Below, one piece after another: positions 29,042 through 38,113 of a DNA stretch of 64,000 bases. A program made the translations under genes and the position numbers. Numbering within the stretch: position 1 is the first letter of the stretch; every line of letters starts with the position of its first letter. The stretch spans positions 186,001 through 250,000 of the forward strand of contig JADKJU010000002.1 of NCBI GenBank assembly GCA_016720855.1, read 5' to 3'. The notes below the pieces were generated by a model. It was not told where the DNA came from. It was given only the letters and a program-made list of their open reading frames with translations, and did no database searches. This DNA comes from Betaproteobacteria bacterium. GTDB lineage: Bacteria > Pseudomonadota > Gammaproteobacteria > Burkholderiales > Usitatibacteraceae.

Positions 29042-30199
29042 ATGCCCTCCCCTGTCGCCCTGCCCCTCGCGGGCATCAAGGTCGTCGAGTTCTGCCAGGT
29101 GGCCGCGGGCCCTTACTGCGCGATGCTGCTCGCCGACTTCGGCGCCGAGGTGGTCAAGGTCGAGCCGCCCGAGGGCGACGCGATGCGCCAGTGGCCGCCG
29201 GTGAACGGCGGCTACAGCGAAAACTTCGCCTCCATCAACCGCGGCAAGCAGAGCGTGGCGCTCGATCTGAAGAATCCCGCCGACCGCGATTTCGCACGGG
29301 CGCTGGTCCTCGACGCCGACGTGCTCGTCGAGAACAATCGCCCCGGCGTCATGCAGCGGCTGGGGCTCGGGTGGGACTGGTTCGGCCCGCGCAAGCCCTC
29401 CCTCGTCTATTGCTCCATTTCCGCCTTCGGCCAGTCGGGGCCGCGTTCCACGGAAGGCGGGTTCGATCTCACCCTCCAGGCCGCCGCGGGCGTGATGAGC
29501 GTCACGGGCGAGGAGGGCGGCGCGCCGGTGAAGTGCGGCGTGCCGATCTCGGACTTCACGGCGGGGCTCTACGCCGCTTTTTCCATTGCGTCCCTCATCG
29601 CCCGCGTGCGCGCCGGCGGCCCGGGCGGCGCAATCGACATCCCGATGTTCGCGACCACGATTGCCATCGCCGCCCTGCAGACGAGCGAGCTCTTCGGCAC
29701 CGGGAAGAACCCGCGCAAGCTCGGTTCCGCGCATCCGAGGAATGCGCCTTACCAGGCTTACCGCGCAGCAGATGGCTGGTTCGCGATCGCCGCGGGCAAC
29801 AACAAGCTCTGGCAGTCGGTGTGCGAGGTCGTGGGCGCGCCCGAATGGGCGAACGAGCCGCGCTTCGCAACGACCACGCTGCGAGCGGCAAACCAGGACG
29901 CCTTGAAGCAGATGCTCGAGGCATGCTTCTCCGGCGACACCGTCAGCGCGTGGCTGGAGCGCTTTCGCGCGGCGGGCATTCCCTCGGCCCCGATCAACGG
30001 CTATGCGCAAGCGCTGGCCGATCCGCAGGCTGCAGCCCTGGGGCTCGTCGTTCCGGCGATGCTGCCCGGCGGACAGGCCACGCGCACGGTCGGCTGCCCC
30101 ATCCGGCTCGACGGGGAGGCCGTCACGGTGAACGCCACATTTCCCGCACTGGGTGAACATACCGTCGCCCTGCGTGCTCGAATCCCGGAGGCGACATGA
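29042..30199 (+). CDS. family III CoA-transferase, first gene of a thiol-dioxygenase operon
   Basis: A 385-residue CaiB/BaiF-type transferase with the N-terminal AAGPYCAMLLADFGAEVVK signature and the predicted catalytic Asp171 in GVPISDFTAG. It differs clearly from the other CoA-transferase in this window. Its TGA overlaps the ATG of the thiol dioxygenase (ATGA at 30196-30199), so the two are translationally coupled. In Variovorax and Advenella, a family III CoA-transferase activates 3-sulfinopropionate, the product of 3-mercaptopropionate dioxygenase. The pairing here suggests the same step, as an inference. The ATG at 29042 gives the usual family start. Confidence 0.86.
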   Translation: MPSPVALPLAGIKVVEFCQVAAGPYCAMLLADFGAEVVKVEPPEGDAMRQWPPVNGGYSENFASINRGKQSVALDLKNPADRDFARALVLDADVLVENNRPGVMQRLGLGWDWFGPRKPSLVYCSISAFGQSGPRSTEGGFDLTLQAAAGVMSVTGEEGGAPVKCGVPISDFTAGLYAAFSIASLIARVRAGGPGGAIDIPMFATTIAIAALQTSELFGTGKNPRKLGSAHPRNAPYQAYRAADGWFAIAAGNNKLWQSVCEVVGAPEWANEPRFATTTLRAANQDALKQMLEACFSGDTVSAWLERFRAAGIPSAPINGYAQALADPQAAALGLVVPAMLPGGQATRTVGCPIRLDGEAVTVNATFPALGEHTVALRARIPEAT

Positions 30200-30819
30200 C
30201 GAAGAACGGCATCGACCGCATCGCGCCGCTGCGCGAGTTCGTGAAAGCCATGACGCGGCTCGTGGACCGTACCGACGACGAGGCGGCGCTACTCGCCGGC
30301 GCGCGGCCGCTGCTCGCGGAATTGATCGCGGGCGACTCGTGGCTGCCCGATGAATGCGCGAAGCCCGACCCGCAGTTCTATCGCCAGTACCTGCTGCACT
30401 GCGACCCGCTGGAGCGCTTTTCGGTGGTGAGCTTCGTCTGGGGCCCGGGGCAGAAGACGCCCATCCACGACCATACGGTGTGGGGCCTCGTGGGCATGAT
30501 GCGCGGAGCGGAGCGCTGCCGCCGGTACGAGCGCACGAAAGACGGCACGATCCGCGCCCTGGGCGAGGAGCAGGTGCTGGAGCCCGGCGGGATCGAGGCC
30601 GTGTCGCCGACCGTGGGCGATATCCACACGGTCGCCAACGCGCTGGGCGATGCGCCCTCGATCAGCATCCACGTGTATGGCGCCAACATCGGCGCCGTGC
30701 GCCGGCATGTGTTCGATGCCGCGACGGGGGCGGTCAAGGATTTTGTTTCCGGCTACTCGGCCGCGACGGTTCCCAACCTCTGGGACCGCTCCGCCAGCGC
30801 ACGCGTCGGAATCCGGTGA
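30196..30819 (+). CDS. thiol dioxygenase (cysteine/3-mercaptopropionate dioxygenase family)
   Basis: A 207-residue cupin of the cysteine dioxygenase type. The three iron-binding histidines are His91 and His93 (PIHDHTVWG) and His144 (GDIHTV). The Ser-His-Tyr relay is at 157/159/161 (SIHVY). Gln64 in YRQYLL sits where cysteine dioxygenases carry a substrate-binding Arg; this Gln-type substitution, plus the Arg pair at 169-170, points to 3-mercaptopropionate rather than cysteine as substrate. The enzyme would oxidise the thiol to a sulfinate with O2. It is coupled by 4-base overlaps to the CoA-transferase before it and the crotonase after it. Confidence 0.82.
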   Translation: MTKNGIDRIAPLREFVKAMTRLVDRTDDEAALLAGARPLLAELIAGDSWLPDECAKPDPQFYRQYLLHCDPLERFSVVSFVWGPGQKTPIHDHTVWGLVGMMRGAERCRRYERTKDGTIRALGEEQVLEPGGIEAVSPTVGDIHTVANALGDAPSISIHVYGANIGAVRRHVFDAATGAVKDFVSGYSAATVPNLWDRSASARVGIR

Positions 30820-31529
30820 GCGGGGGCGTGGCCACGGTCTGGCTGGACCGGCCGGAGAAGGGCAACGCCTTCTCGGCCGCAGCGGTCGAAGCGCTTTCCG
30901 CTTCCGTCGCGTCGGCAATTGCCGACCCCAGGGGGCATACGCTCGTGATCCGCGGTCATGGCAAGCACTTCTGTACCGGGTTCGATCTGTCGGACCTCGA
31001 GGCGGAGTCGGATGCCACGCTTCGCGCGCGCTTCATCGCCCTCGAGAAACTGCTGCAGAGGGTTTGGCATGCGCCCGTACGTACCGTCGCGGTGGCAACG
31101 GGGCGGGCGTGGGGTGCGGGCGCGGATCTCTTCGCCTCCTGCGACATCCGCGCGTGCTCGAACGACGCGACCTTCCGCTTTCCCGGCTCTGCATTCGGGA
31201 TCGTGCTCGGCACGCGCCGGCTCGTGGAACTCATCGGCTGGGATCGCGCGCGGCCGCTCGTCTCGGAGAGCGTCACGCTCGATGCCGCCGGGGCGTTGGC
31301 CGCCACCCTCGCCACGGACCTCGTGGCCGGTGACATCGAGGCCTGGCTTGCGACGCGTTGCGCGGCGCCCGTCGCCGATCGCGCCACGCTCGCAGCGATC
31401 CGTTCGGCAACCCGGCCCGACCATCGCGGCGAGGACCTCGGCACGCTCACCGCTTCCGCCTCGGTGCCCGGCCTCGTCCAGCGCATCGACCACTACAGGA
31501 AGAGCCTGCGCGCCGACCGCGTGAAGTAG
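30816..31529 (+). CDS. enoyl-CoA hydratase/isomerase (crotonase) family protein lacking both catalytic Glu
   Basis: A 237-residue crotonase-fold protein. The oxyanion-hole segments HFCTGFDLSDL (about 51-61) and GRAWGAGADL (96-105) are present. The two glutamates used by enoyl-CoA hydratase appear replaced: Asp104 for the first, and Gly124 (in RFPGSAFG) for the second. It is therefore unlikely to be a standard hydratase. It could bind an acyl-CoA for thioester hydrolysis or another crotonase reaction. GTG at 30816 overlaps the TGA of the dioxygenase gene (GTGA), and no ATG is available. It is convergent with the methyltransferase. Confidence 0.78.
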   Translation: MSGGVATVWLDRPEKGNAFSAAAVEALSASVASAIADPRGHTLVIRGHGKHFCTGFDLSDLEAESDATLRARFIALEKLLQRVWHAPVRTVAVATGRAWGAGADLFASCDIRACSNDATFRFPGSAFGIVLGTRRLVELIGWDRARPLVSESVTLDAAGALAATLATDLVAGDIEAWLATRCAAPVADRATLAAIRSATRPDHRGEDLGTLTASASVPGLVQRIDHYRKSLRADRVK

Positions 31530-31537
31530 GTGCGCGA

Positions 31538-32143
31538 TCAGGCGGGGCGCCGTGCGATGAGCGTGCGGAAGCGCTTCACCTTGTCCCCCGGCGCCGGAAA
31601 CTCCTCGACGCTGTCGTGCAGGGTTTCCCAGCCGGCGAAAGGCGCCGCAAGCTCCTCCGGCTTAAAGAGGCAGTAGGCATCGGGATCGAACATCGCGAAG
31701 AAAGTGGTGCCCTCGACCAGCGCGTTCACGATCACCACGCCGCCGGGCGCCACGGCATCGCGCACGGCGGCCAGGCCCGCCCGCGCATCCGCGGGGGCGA
31801 AGAACATGAGGAGTCCGATGCAGTTGACCGCGTCGTAGGTTTCCTCCGGCCGCCAGCGCTGCAGGTCCACGGCGCGCACGGAGACATCGAGGCCGGAAGC
31901 GATCGCCCGCTGCGCGAGATCCTCGACCGCGTTCTCGCAGGCGTCGTAGGCCGTCACCCGCGCGCCGCGCGCGGCGGCGGCGAGAGAGAGGTTTCCCAGG
32001 CCGCAGCCGAGGTCCAGGACCCTGCCCGACAGGTACGGCAGCGCCCGCTCCTCGAAAGGATTGAGTTTGTAGTCGCGGGCGGCGATCTGGCGCTCGAATT
32101 GGGCGCCGAAGTACTCGACCGCGTGGGGATTTTCGTTGGCCAT
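31538..32143 (-). CDS. class I SAM-dependent methyltransferase, TehB-like
   Basis: A 201-residue methyltransferase. Motif I is VLDLGCGLGNLSLAAAARGA at about residues 42-61, followed by an acidic Asp in VTAYDA. The latter half (GTTFFAMFDPDAYCLFKPEEL) resembles TehB-type tellurite/thiopurine methyltransferases. The substrate is unknown. The ATG at 32143 was chosen over 32203, which adds twenty residues without family similarity. It stands alone between the convergent crotonase gene and the copA gene. Confidence 0.8.
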   Translation of the reverse strand: MANENPHAVEYFGAQFERQIAARDYKLNPFEERALPYLSGRVLDLGCGLGNLSLAAAARGARVTAYDACENAVEDLAQRAIASGLDVSVRAVDLQRWRPEETYDAVNCIGLLMFFAPADARAGLAAVRDAVAPGGVVIVNALVEGTTFFAMFDPDAYCLFKPEELAAPFAGWETLHDSVEEFPAPGDKVKRFRTLIARRPA

Positions 32144-32252
32144 ATCCACCCCGGATCCTACCGTAGAAAACCGGGCTACTGCATTGGCGCGCCCGATCGC
32201 CACCCGCCGCGGGCAACGAGCACCTTGGCGACGAATATCCTTCCTGCCGGAT

Positions 32253-34667
32253 CTACACTCGCGCGGAGCGCAATCTCAGCGCGTTCATGATCACCGAGAC
32301 CGAGCTCATGGCCATCGCGGCGCTGGCGATCATCGGGCTCAGCAGCAGGCCCAGCCACGGAAAGAGCACGCCGGCAGCCACCGGCACGCCGACGAAGTTG
32401 TAGGCGAAGGCGAAGAACAGGTTCTGACGGATGTTGCGCATCGTTCGTTCGCTGAGCACGCGTGCCTTGGCGATTCCGCGAAGGTCCCCCTTGACCAGGA
32501 CGATCCGCGCGCTGCTCATGGCAATGTCGGTGCCGGTCCCCATGGCGATGCCCACATTCGCCTGAGCCAATGCAGGCGCATCGTTGATGCCGTCCCCGGC
32601 CATGGCGACGATTCGACCTTCCTTCTGCAGCGCTTGCACGTGCAGGTACTTGTCCTGAGGGAGTACCCCGGCCTTGACCTCGTCCAGGCCCAGCTTCTTC
32701 CCGACGGCGGCGGCGGTTACCGGGTTGTCGCCGGTGAGCATGACGATCCGGATGCCCGATGCACGCAGCAACTGGATGGCCTCCGGCGTGGTCGCCTTTA
32801 CCGGGTCCGCCACGCCGAGGTAGCCTGCGAGCCGGCCGGCGTCGGCGACGTACATCACGGTTTGTCCCTGCGCCTGCAGGGCCGCGACATCCGCCCCTAC
32901 CGAGGACACGTCGATGCCGGCGTCCTGGATCAGGAGGGCGTTGCCAAGCAAAGCTGCCCGGCCATCGATGGTGCCACGCACGCCCTTGCCGGTGACGGCG
33001 TCGAATTCGCGGACTTCCTGCAGCATCTGCTTGTCGGCCTGCGCCCGCGAGACGATGGCCTGGGCCAGCGGATGCTCGCTCGGCTTTTCGAGGCTCGCCG
33101 CGAGGGTCAGCACCTGCCCTTCGGTGAATCCCGCGAGAGCTTTCACGCCTTGCACCTGAGGCTTGCCTTCGGTGAGCGTTCCCGTCTTGTCGACCACAAG
33201 GGTATCGACCTTCTCCATGAGCTCCAGGGCCTCGGCGTCCTTGATCAGCACGCCTTCCCTCGCTCCGCGGCCCACGCCAACGATGATGGACACCGGCGTG
33301 GCGAGGCCCAGGGCACAGGGACAGGCGACGATGAGCACGGAGATCGCGACGACCAGGGCGTTCGCCAGCGCCGGGGGAGGGCCGACGAGCGCCCACACGG
33401 CAAACGCGACGGCGGCAACCAGCATCACCGCGAGCACGAACCAGCCGGCGACCTGGTCGGCGAGCTTCTGGATCGGGGCCCGGGTGCGGGCCGCTTCGCT
33501 GACCATCTGCACGATCCGCGCGAGCAGCGTTTCCGCGCCGACCTTATCGGCCCGCATCTGGAACGACCCGGTCTGGTTGAGCGTTCCACCCGTGACTTTC
33601 ATGCCGGGCACCTTTTCCACCGGGATGGGTTCGCCGGTCAGCATGGACTCGTCCACGCTCGACTTGCCGTCGGTGACTTCGCCGTCGACCGGGATCTTCG
33701 CGCCGGGCTTCACTCGCAGGATGTCGCCCGCAACGACGCGCTCGAGCACGATTTCCTCGTCGGTCCCGTCCGCCTTCACCCGGAAGGCCTTGCTCGGGGC
33801 GAGGCCGAGCAGGTCCTCGATGGCGCCCGAGGTCTTGGCTCTCGCCCGCAGCTCGAGCACCTGGCCGAGCAGGACGAGCGTCACGATGACGGCGGCCGCC
33901 TCGAAATAGAGCGGCACGCCGTGCCCGGTGTGAAACGCCTGCGGCAGGCTTTCGGGAAAGAAGATGACGTACAGGCTGAAGAAGTAGGCGGCGCACACGC
34001 CCACGCTGATGAGGCTGAACATGTTGAACTGCCAGGTCCGGAACGAGCGCCAGCCGCGTTCGAGGAACGGCCATCCGGCCCACAGCACGACCGGGGTCGC
34101 AAGCAATGCCTGCAAGCACTGCGACCAGGTCACGGACTTGAGTTCGGGAAGCCCGGAACCCCGAGCCAACTGCTCCACCCACGCACCGGGGTCCAGGCCC
34201 GGCACCATCTCACCCATGGCCAACAGGAGCAGGGGTAATGCCATGGCCAGTGCCGCCCAGAACCGCCGTGTCATGGACACCAGCTCGGGATTGCCAGCAT
34301 CGTTCGCGGCGGGCGCGACCGGCTCCAGTGCCATTCCGCAGATGGGGCAGCTGCCCGGGCCGACCTGGCGGATCTGCGGGTGCATGGGACAAGTGAAGAT
34401 GACGCTCGCGGCGGCGGGCGCCTGCGCGACCTTGGGGGTGCCCGAATCGACCTTGGCGTACTTCGCCGGATCGAGGCGGAATGCCTCGGCGCACTTGCGG
34501 CTGCAAAAGCGATAGAGCCCGTCCCGGTAGGTTGCCGAGTCCGGCGCGTCAGGCCCCACGCGCATGCCGCAGACCGGGTCGATCCCGCTGCCGGCAATCG
34601 GCAACTCGCCGGTACCGGGCTTCGGCCGATCGTGGAGATGAAGGGAGGACATCGTGATCTTGTTCAC
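32253..34667 (-). CDS. copA: copper-exporting P1B-type ATPase with YHS and heavy-metal-binding N-terminus
   Basis: An 804-residue P1B ATPase. The N-terminus carries a YHS/TRASH-type module (DPVCGM at 30-35, CSRKC at 55-59) and a heavy-metal-binding domain (CPMHPQI at 93-99, GSCPICGM at 105-112) in place of the usual MXCXXC domains. The membrane CPC motif is in IVACPCALG, phosphorylated Asp is in DKTGTLTEG, and the P-domain hinge is GDGINDAPAL. It exports Cu+ (or Ag+) to the periplasm. I chose GTG at 34667 because AGGAG lies six bases upstream; ATG 34652 has none. It is downstream of the cusCBA genes and a small membrane protein. Confidence 0.9.
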   Translation of the reverse strand: MNKITMSSLHLHDRPKPGTGELPIAGSGIDPVCGMRVGPDAPDSATYRDGLYRFCSRKCAEAFRLDPAKYAKVDSGTPKVAQAPAAASVIFTCPMHPQIRQVGPGSCPICGMALEPVAPAANDAGNPELVSMTRRFWAALAMALPLLLLAMGEMVPGLDPGAWVEQLARGSGLPELKSVTWSQCLQALLATPVVLWAGWPFLERGWRSFRTWQFNMFSLISVGVCAAYFFSLYVIFFPESLPQAFHTGHGVPLYFEAAAVIVTLVLLGQVLELRARAKTSGAIEDLLGLAPSKAFRVKADGTDEEIVLERVVAGDILRVKPGAKIPVDGEVTDGKSSVDESMLTGEPIPVEKVPGMKVTGGTLNQTGSFQMRADKVGAETLLARIVQMVSEAARTRAPIQKLADQVAGWFVLAVMLVAAVAFAVWALVGPPPALANALVVAISVLIVACPCALGLATPVSIIVGVGRGAREGVLIKDAEALELMEKVDTLVVDKTGTLTEGKPQVQGVKALAGFTEGQVLTLAASLEKPSEHPLAQAIVSRAQADKQMLQEVREFDAVTGKGVRGTIDGRAALLGNALLIQDAGIDVSSVGADVAALQAQGQTVMYVADAGRLAGYLGVADPVKATTPEAIQLLRASGIRIVMLTGDNPVTAAAVGKKLGLDEVKAGVLPQDKYLHVQALQKEGRIVAMAGDGINDAPALAQANVGIAMGTGTDIAMSSARIVLVKGDLRGIAKARVLSERTMRNIRQNLFFAFAYNFVGVPVAAGVLFPWLGLLLSPMIASAAMAMSSVSVIMNALRLRSARV

Positions 34668-34673
34668 GCGGAA

Positions 34674-34678
34674 CTCCT
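34674..34678 (-). promoter_or_regulatory. ribosome binding site deciding the copA GTG start
   Basis: AGGAG on the minus strand is six bases before the GTG at 34665-34667. The next ATG (34652) has no such site. Confidence 0.6.
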
Positions 34679-34741
34679 CATGCGATGGTTTGACGCCGCC
34701 GTCGCGGTGGCGCGACACGGCAAGGATTCGCTGACGCTGGC

Positions 34742-34867
34742 CTACTTCTGGTTGCGGGAGAAAACCACGACGGCGGCGATGGCGACGACGATCGCCAGGA
34801 TCCATCCCCCGAACATCCAGCCGGAACCCATGCCCGAAAACCAGCTACCCATATATTCGTTCATCAT
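34742..34867 (-). CDS. 41-residue Met/Trp-rich membrane protein between cusA and copA
   Basis: A 42-codon frame with ATG at 34867, preceded by GGGAG at 7 bases spacing, and ending in TAG. The product has an N-terminal Met/Trp/Gly-rich segment (MNEYMGSWFSGMGSGW, six Met in the first 18 residues) and one hydrophobic helix (WILAIVVAIAAVVVFS), then a short basic tail. Small Met-rich membrane proteins of this kind are common beside copper ATPases. The methionines could bind Cu+ or Ag+, or the protein may assist the pump. It is 74 bases upstream of copA and 113 bases downstream of cusA, on the same strand. Confidence 0.68.
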   Translation of the reverse strand: MMNEYMGSWFSGMGSGWMFGGWILAIVVAIAAVVVFSRNQK

Positions 34868-34980
34868 GTTCGTGCTCCCAAAATGGGTACGCTACGCGCC
34901 GCACGGGCCACGTGTCTGTACGCTGCCCCGCAAAGGCCCCGCTTGAACGGTTCGTCGCCGGATGATCAGTCTCGTCGCGA

Positions 34981-37900
34981 TCATCGGCCGGGCGCGTCGA
35001 GAAGCCCGCGGCCCTTCACGAGCGCGTAGATCGCCGGAATCACGATGAGGGTGAGGATGGTCGAGGACACCATGCCCCCCACCATGGGCGCGGCGATCCG
35101 GCGCATGACCTCCGACCCGGTCCCCGTGCTCCACATGATCGGCAGCAGGCCCGCCATGATGGCGACCACGGTCATCATCTTGGGCCGCACGCGCTCGACG
35201 GCGCCCTCCATGACCGCCGCATAGAGGTCGGCCGCGCTGGCGTGGGTCCCACGCTCCTCGCGGATTCGCTTCCAGGAATGCTCGAGGTAGATGAGCATCA
35301 CCACGCCGGTCTCCGCCGCCACCCCGGCGAGCGCGATGAAGCCGACGGCCACCGCCACGCTCACGTTGTAGCCCAGCGCCCACACCAGCCACACGCCACC
35401 CACCAGCGCGAAGGGCACGGAGAGCATCACGATCAGCGTCTCCGTCATGCGCCGGAAGTTGAGGTACAGCAAGACGACGATCGCGAGGAGGGTCAGCGGC
35501 ACGACGATCTTCAATTTCTCCACCGCGCGCTCCATGTACTCGAACTGGCCGCTCCACGCGATGTAGTAGCCCGGCGCGAAATCGACCTTCGTCGCCACGG
35601 CCCTCTTCGCATCCGCCACGAAGCTGCCGATGTCGCGGCCCTGGATGTCGACGTAGATGTAGGCCGACAGGAGCGCGTTCTCCGTGCGGATGGCGGGGGC
35701 GCCCTTGGTCACCTTGAGCCTGGCCACCTGGCCCAGCGGAACCATGGCGGGCGCCTGGCCCATTTCCGGCATCGTCGGCACCAGCACCTGGTCGGCGATG
35801 GTCTGCGGATCCGAGCGCAGCCCCCGCGGATAGCGGACGATCACGCCGAAGCGTTCACGCCCTTCCACGGTCGTCGTGACCATCTCGCCGCCCAGCGCCG
35901 TCTGGATCACGTCCTGCAGGTCGCCGATCGCCAGGCCATAGCGGGCCAGCGCGGCGCGGTCGGGCTCGATGTCCAGGTAGTAGCCGCCCGTGATCCGCTC
36001 CGCATAGGCGCTGGTCGTTCCGGGCACGTCCTTGATAACGGTCTCGATGTCGCGCGCGACCCGCTCCATCTCGTCCAGGTCCTTGCCGAACACCTTGATG
36101 CCGATGGGCGTGCGGATGCCCGTGGAGAGCATGTCGATCCGCGCCTGGATGGGCATCGTCCAGGCGTTCGCCACCCCCGGGAACTGCATCGCCTTGTCCA
36201 TCTCCGCGATGAGCTTGTCCACCGTCATTCCGGGCCGCCACTGCGCCTCGGGCTTCAGGTTCACGATGGTCTCGAACATCTCGAGCGGCGCCGGGTCGGT
36301 CGCGGTCTGCGCGCGCCCGGCCTTGCCCGCCACGCTCGCCACTTCCGGAAAGCTCTTGAGGATGCGGTCCTGGATCTGCAGCAGTTCCGCCGCCTTGGTC
36401 ACCGACATGCCCGGCAGCGACGTGGGCATGTACAGGATCGTCCCTTCGTTGAGCCGCGGCATGAACTCCGTGCCGAGCCTGGATGCGGGGATGACCGTGA
36501 CGCCGAGAATCACGACGGCGATCAGGAGCGTCGTCTTCTTCCAGCGCATGACCAGGGCGATGAGGGGTCGGTACATCGCGATGAGGAACCGGTTCAGCGG
36601 ATTCTTCGACTCGGGGATGATCTTGCCCCGGATGAAGAGGCCCATCAGGACCGGCACCAGCGTCACGGACAGGATCGCCGCGCCGGCCATCGAGAACGTC
36701 TTGGTGTAGGCGAGCGGGGAAAAGAGCCGCCCTTCCTGGGCCTCGAGGGTGAACACGGGCAGGAACGACACCGTGATGATGAGGAGCGAGAAGAAAAGCG
36801 CGGGGCCCACCTCCCTGCACGCCTCGATCATCGCCTCGGCGCGCGATTCGCCGGGCTTCAGGCGTTCGAGGTGCTTGTGCGCGTTCTCGATCATCACGAT
36901 GGCCGCATCCACCATCGCGCCGATGGCGATGGCGATTCCGCCCAGGCTCATGATGTTGGAGTTGATGCCGAGCGCGCGCATGCAAAGGAAAGCGATCAGC
37001 ACGCCGATGGGCAGCATCACGATCGCCACCAGCGCGCTTCGCACGTGCAGCAGGAAGACGATGCAGACCGCTGCCACGATCACGCTCTCCTCGAAGAGGG
37101 TGGACTTCAGCGTCTCGATGGCGCGGTGGATGAGGTCGGACCGGTCGTAGACCGTCTCGACGGTCACGCCCTCGGGCAGGCCGCTCGCGATCTCCGCGAT
37201 CTTGTCCTTCACGTTGCGGATGACGTCGAGCGCGTTCTGGCCGTAGCGGGCGACGACGATTCCGGAGACCATCTCCCCGTCGCCGTTGAGTTCCGCGATT
37301 CCACGGCGCTCGTCGGGGCCCATCTCCACGCGGGCGATGTCGCGGATCAGCACGGGCGTGCCCTTCTGCGCCTTCACGACCAGGCCCTCGATGTCCGCCT
37401 TGCCGCGCAGGTAGCCGCGGCCGCGCACCATGTACTCCGTCTCCGCCATCTCGATCACGCGCCCGCCCACGTCGCGGTTGGAGTCGCGGATGACCTGCGA
37501 GACCCTCATGAGCGGCACGCCATAGCTTCGCAGCTTCACGGGGTCCACGATCACCTGGTACTGCTGGACGAAGCCGCCGACGGAGGCCACTTCCGAGACG
37601 CCGGGCGCCTTCGTGATCTGGTAGCGCAGGAACCAGTCCTGGATGGTGCGAAGCTCCGCGAGCGTGCGGTTCTTCCCCTGCACCGCGTACTGGTAGACCC
37701 AGCCCACGCCCGTGGCATCGGGACCGAGCTGCGGCGTGACGCCCCGGGGCAGGCGCCCTGCGGCGAAGTTGAGGTACTCGAGCACGCGCGACCGGGCCCA
37801 GTAGATGTCGGTGCCGTCCTCGAAGATCACGTAGACGAAGGAGGCGCCGAAGAAGGAAAAGCCGCGGACCACCTTCGACTTCGGCACCGAAAGCATCGCC

Positions 37901-38112
37901 GTCGTGAGCGGGTAGGTGACCTGGTCCTCGACCACCTGGGGCGCCTGGCCGGGCATCTCGGTGTAGATGATCACCTGCACGTCGGACAGGTCCGGCAGCG
38001 CATCCAGCGGCGTCTTCACCACCGCGAAGATGCCGGCCAGCGTGACCGCGAAGCTCGCGAGCAGGACGAGGAACTTGTTCCTCGCCGACCATGCGATGAG
38101 GGCGTTCAGCAT
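34981..38112 (-). CDS. cusA: heavy-metal RND efflux pump, CusA type
   Basis: A 1043-residue inner-membrane RND transporter of the HME group. The opening LVLLASFAVTLAGIFAVVKT and DALPDLSDVQVI are diagnostic, and the membrane segment around GGIAIAIGAMVDAAIVMIENAHK holds the proton-relay residues. Twelve membrane segments and two large periplasmic loops are present. The Cus-like membership fits monovalent Cu+/Ag+ export; Czc-type zinc pumps are the alternative, but CusF-like and CopA neighbours favour copper. Its start is one base after the stop of the adaptor gene. It assembles with the adaptor and the outer-membrane channel. Confidence 0.9.
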   Translation of the reverse strand: MLNALIAWSARNKFLVLLASFAVTLAGIFAVVKTPLDALPDLSDVQVIIYTEMPGQAPQVVEDQVTYPLTTAMLSVPKSKVVRGFSFFGASFVYVIFEDGTDIYWARSRVLEYLNFAAGRLPRGVTPQLGPDATGVGWVYQYAVQGKNRTLAELRTIQDWFLRYQITKAPGVSEVASVGGFVQQYQVIVDPVKLRSYGVPLMRVSQVIRDSNRDVGGRVIEMAETEYMVRGRGYLRGKADIEGLVVKAQKGTPVLIRDIARVEMGPDERRGIAELNGDGEMVSGIVVARYGQNALDVIRNVKDKIAEIASGLPEGVTVETVYDRSDLIHRAIETLKSTLFEESVIVAAVCIVFLLHVRSALVAIVMLPIGVLIAFLCMRALGINSNIMSLGGIAIAIGAMVDAAIVMIENAHKHLERLKPGESRAEAMIEACREVGPALFFSLLIITVSFLPVFTLEAQEGRLFSPLAYTKTFSMAGAAILSVTLVPVLMGLFIRGKIIPESKNPLNRFLIAMYRPLIALVMRWKKTTLLIAVVILGVTVIPASRLGTEFMPRLNEGTILYMPTSLPGMSVTKAAELLQIQDRILKSFPEVASVAGKAGRAQTATDPAPLEMFETIVNLKPEAQWRPGMTVDKLIAEMDKAMQFPGVANAWTMPIQARIDMLSTGIRTPIGIKVFGKDLDEMERVARDIETVIKDVPGTTSAYAERITGGYYLDIEPDRAALARYGLAIGDLQDVIQTALGGEMVTTTVEGRERFGVIVRYPRGLRSDPQTIADQVLVPTMPEMGQAPAMVPLGQVARLKVTKGAPAIRTENALLSAYIYVDIQGRDIGSFVADAKRAVATKVDFAPGYYIAWSGQFEYMERAVEKLKIVVPLTLLAIVVLLYLNFRRMTETLIVMLSVPFALVGGVWLVWALGYNVSVAVAVGFIALAGVAAETGVVMLIYLEHSWKRIREERGTHASAADLYAAVMEGAVERVRPKMMTVVAIMAGLLPIMWSTGTGSEVMRRIAAPMVGGMVSSTILTLIVIPAIYALVKGRGLLDAPGR

Positions 38113-38113
38113 C

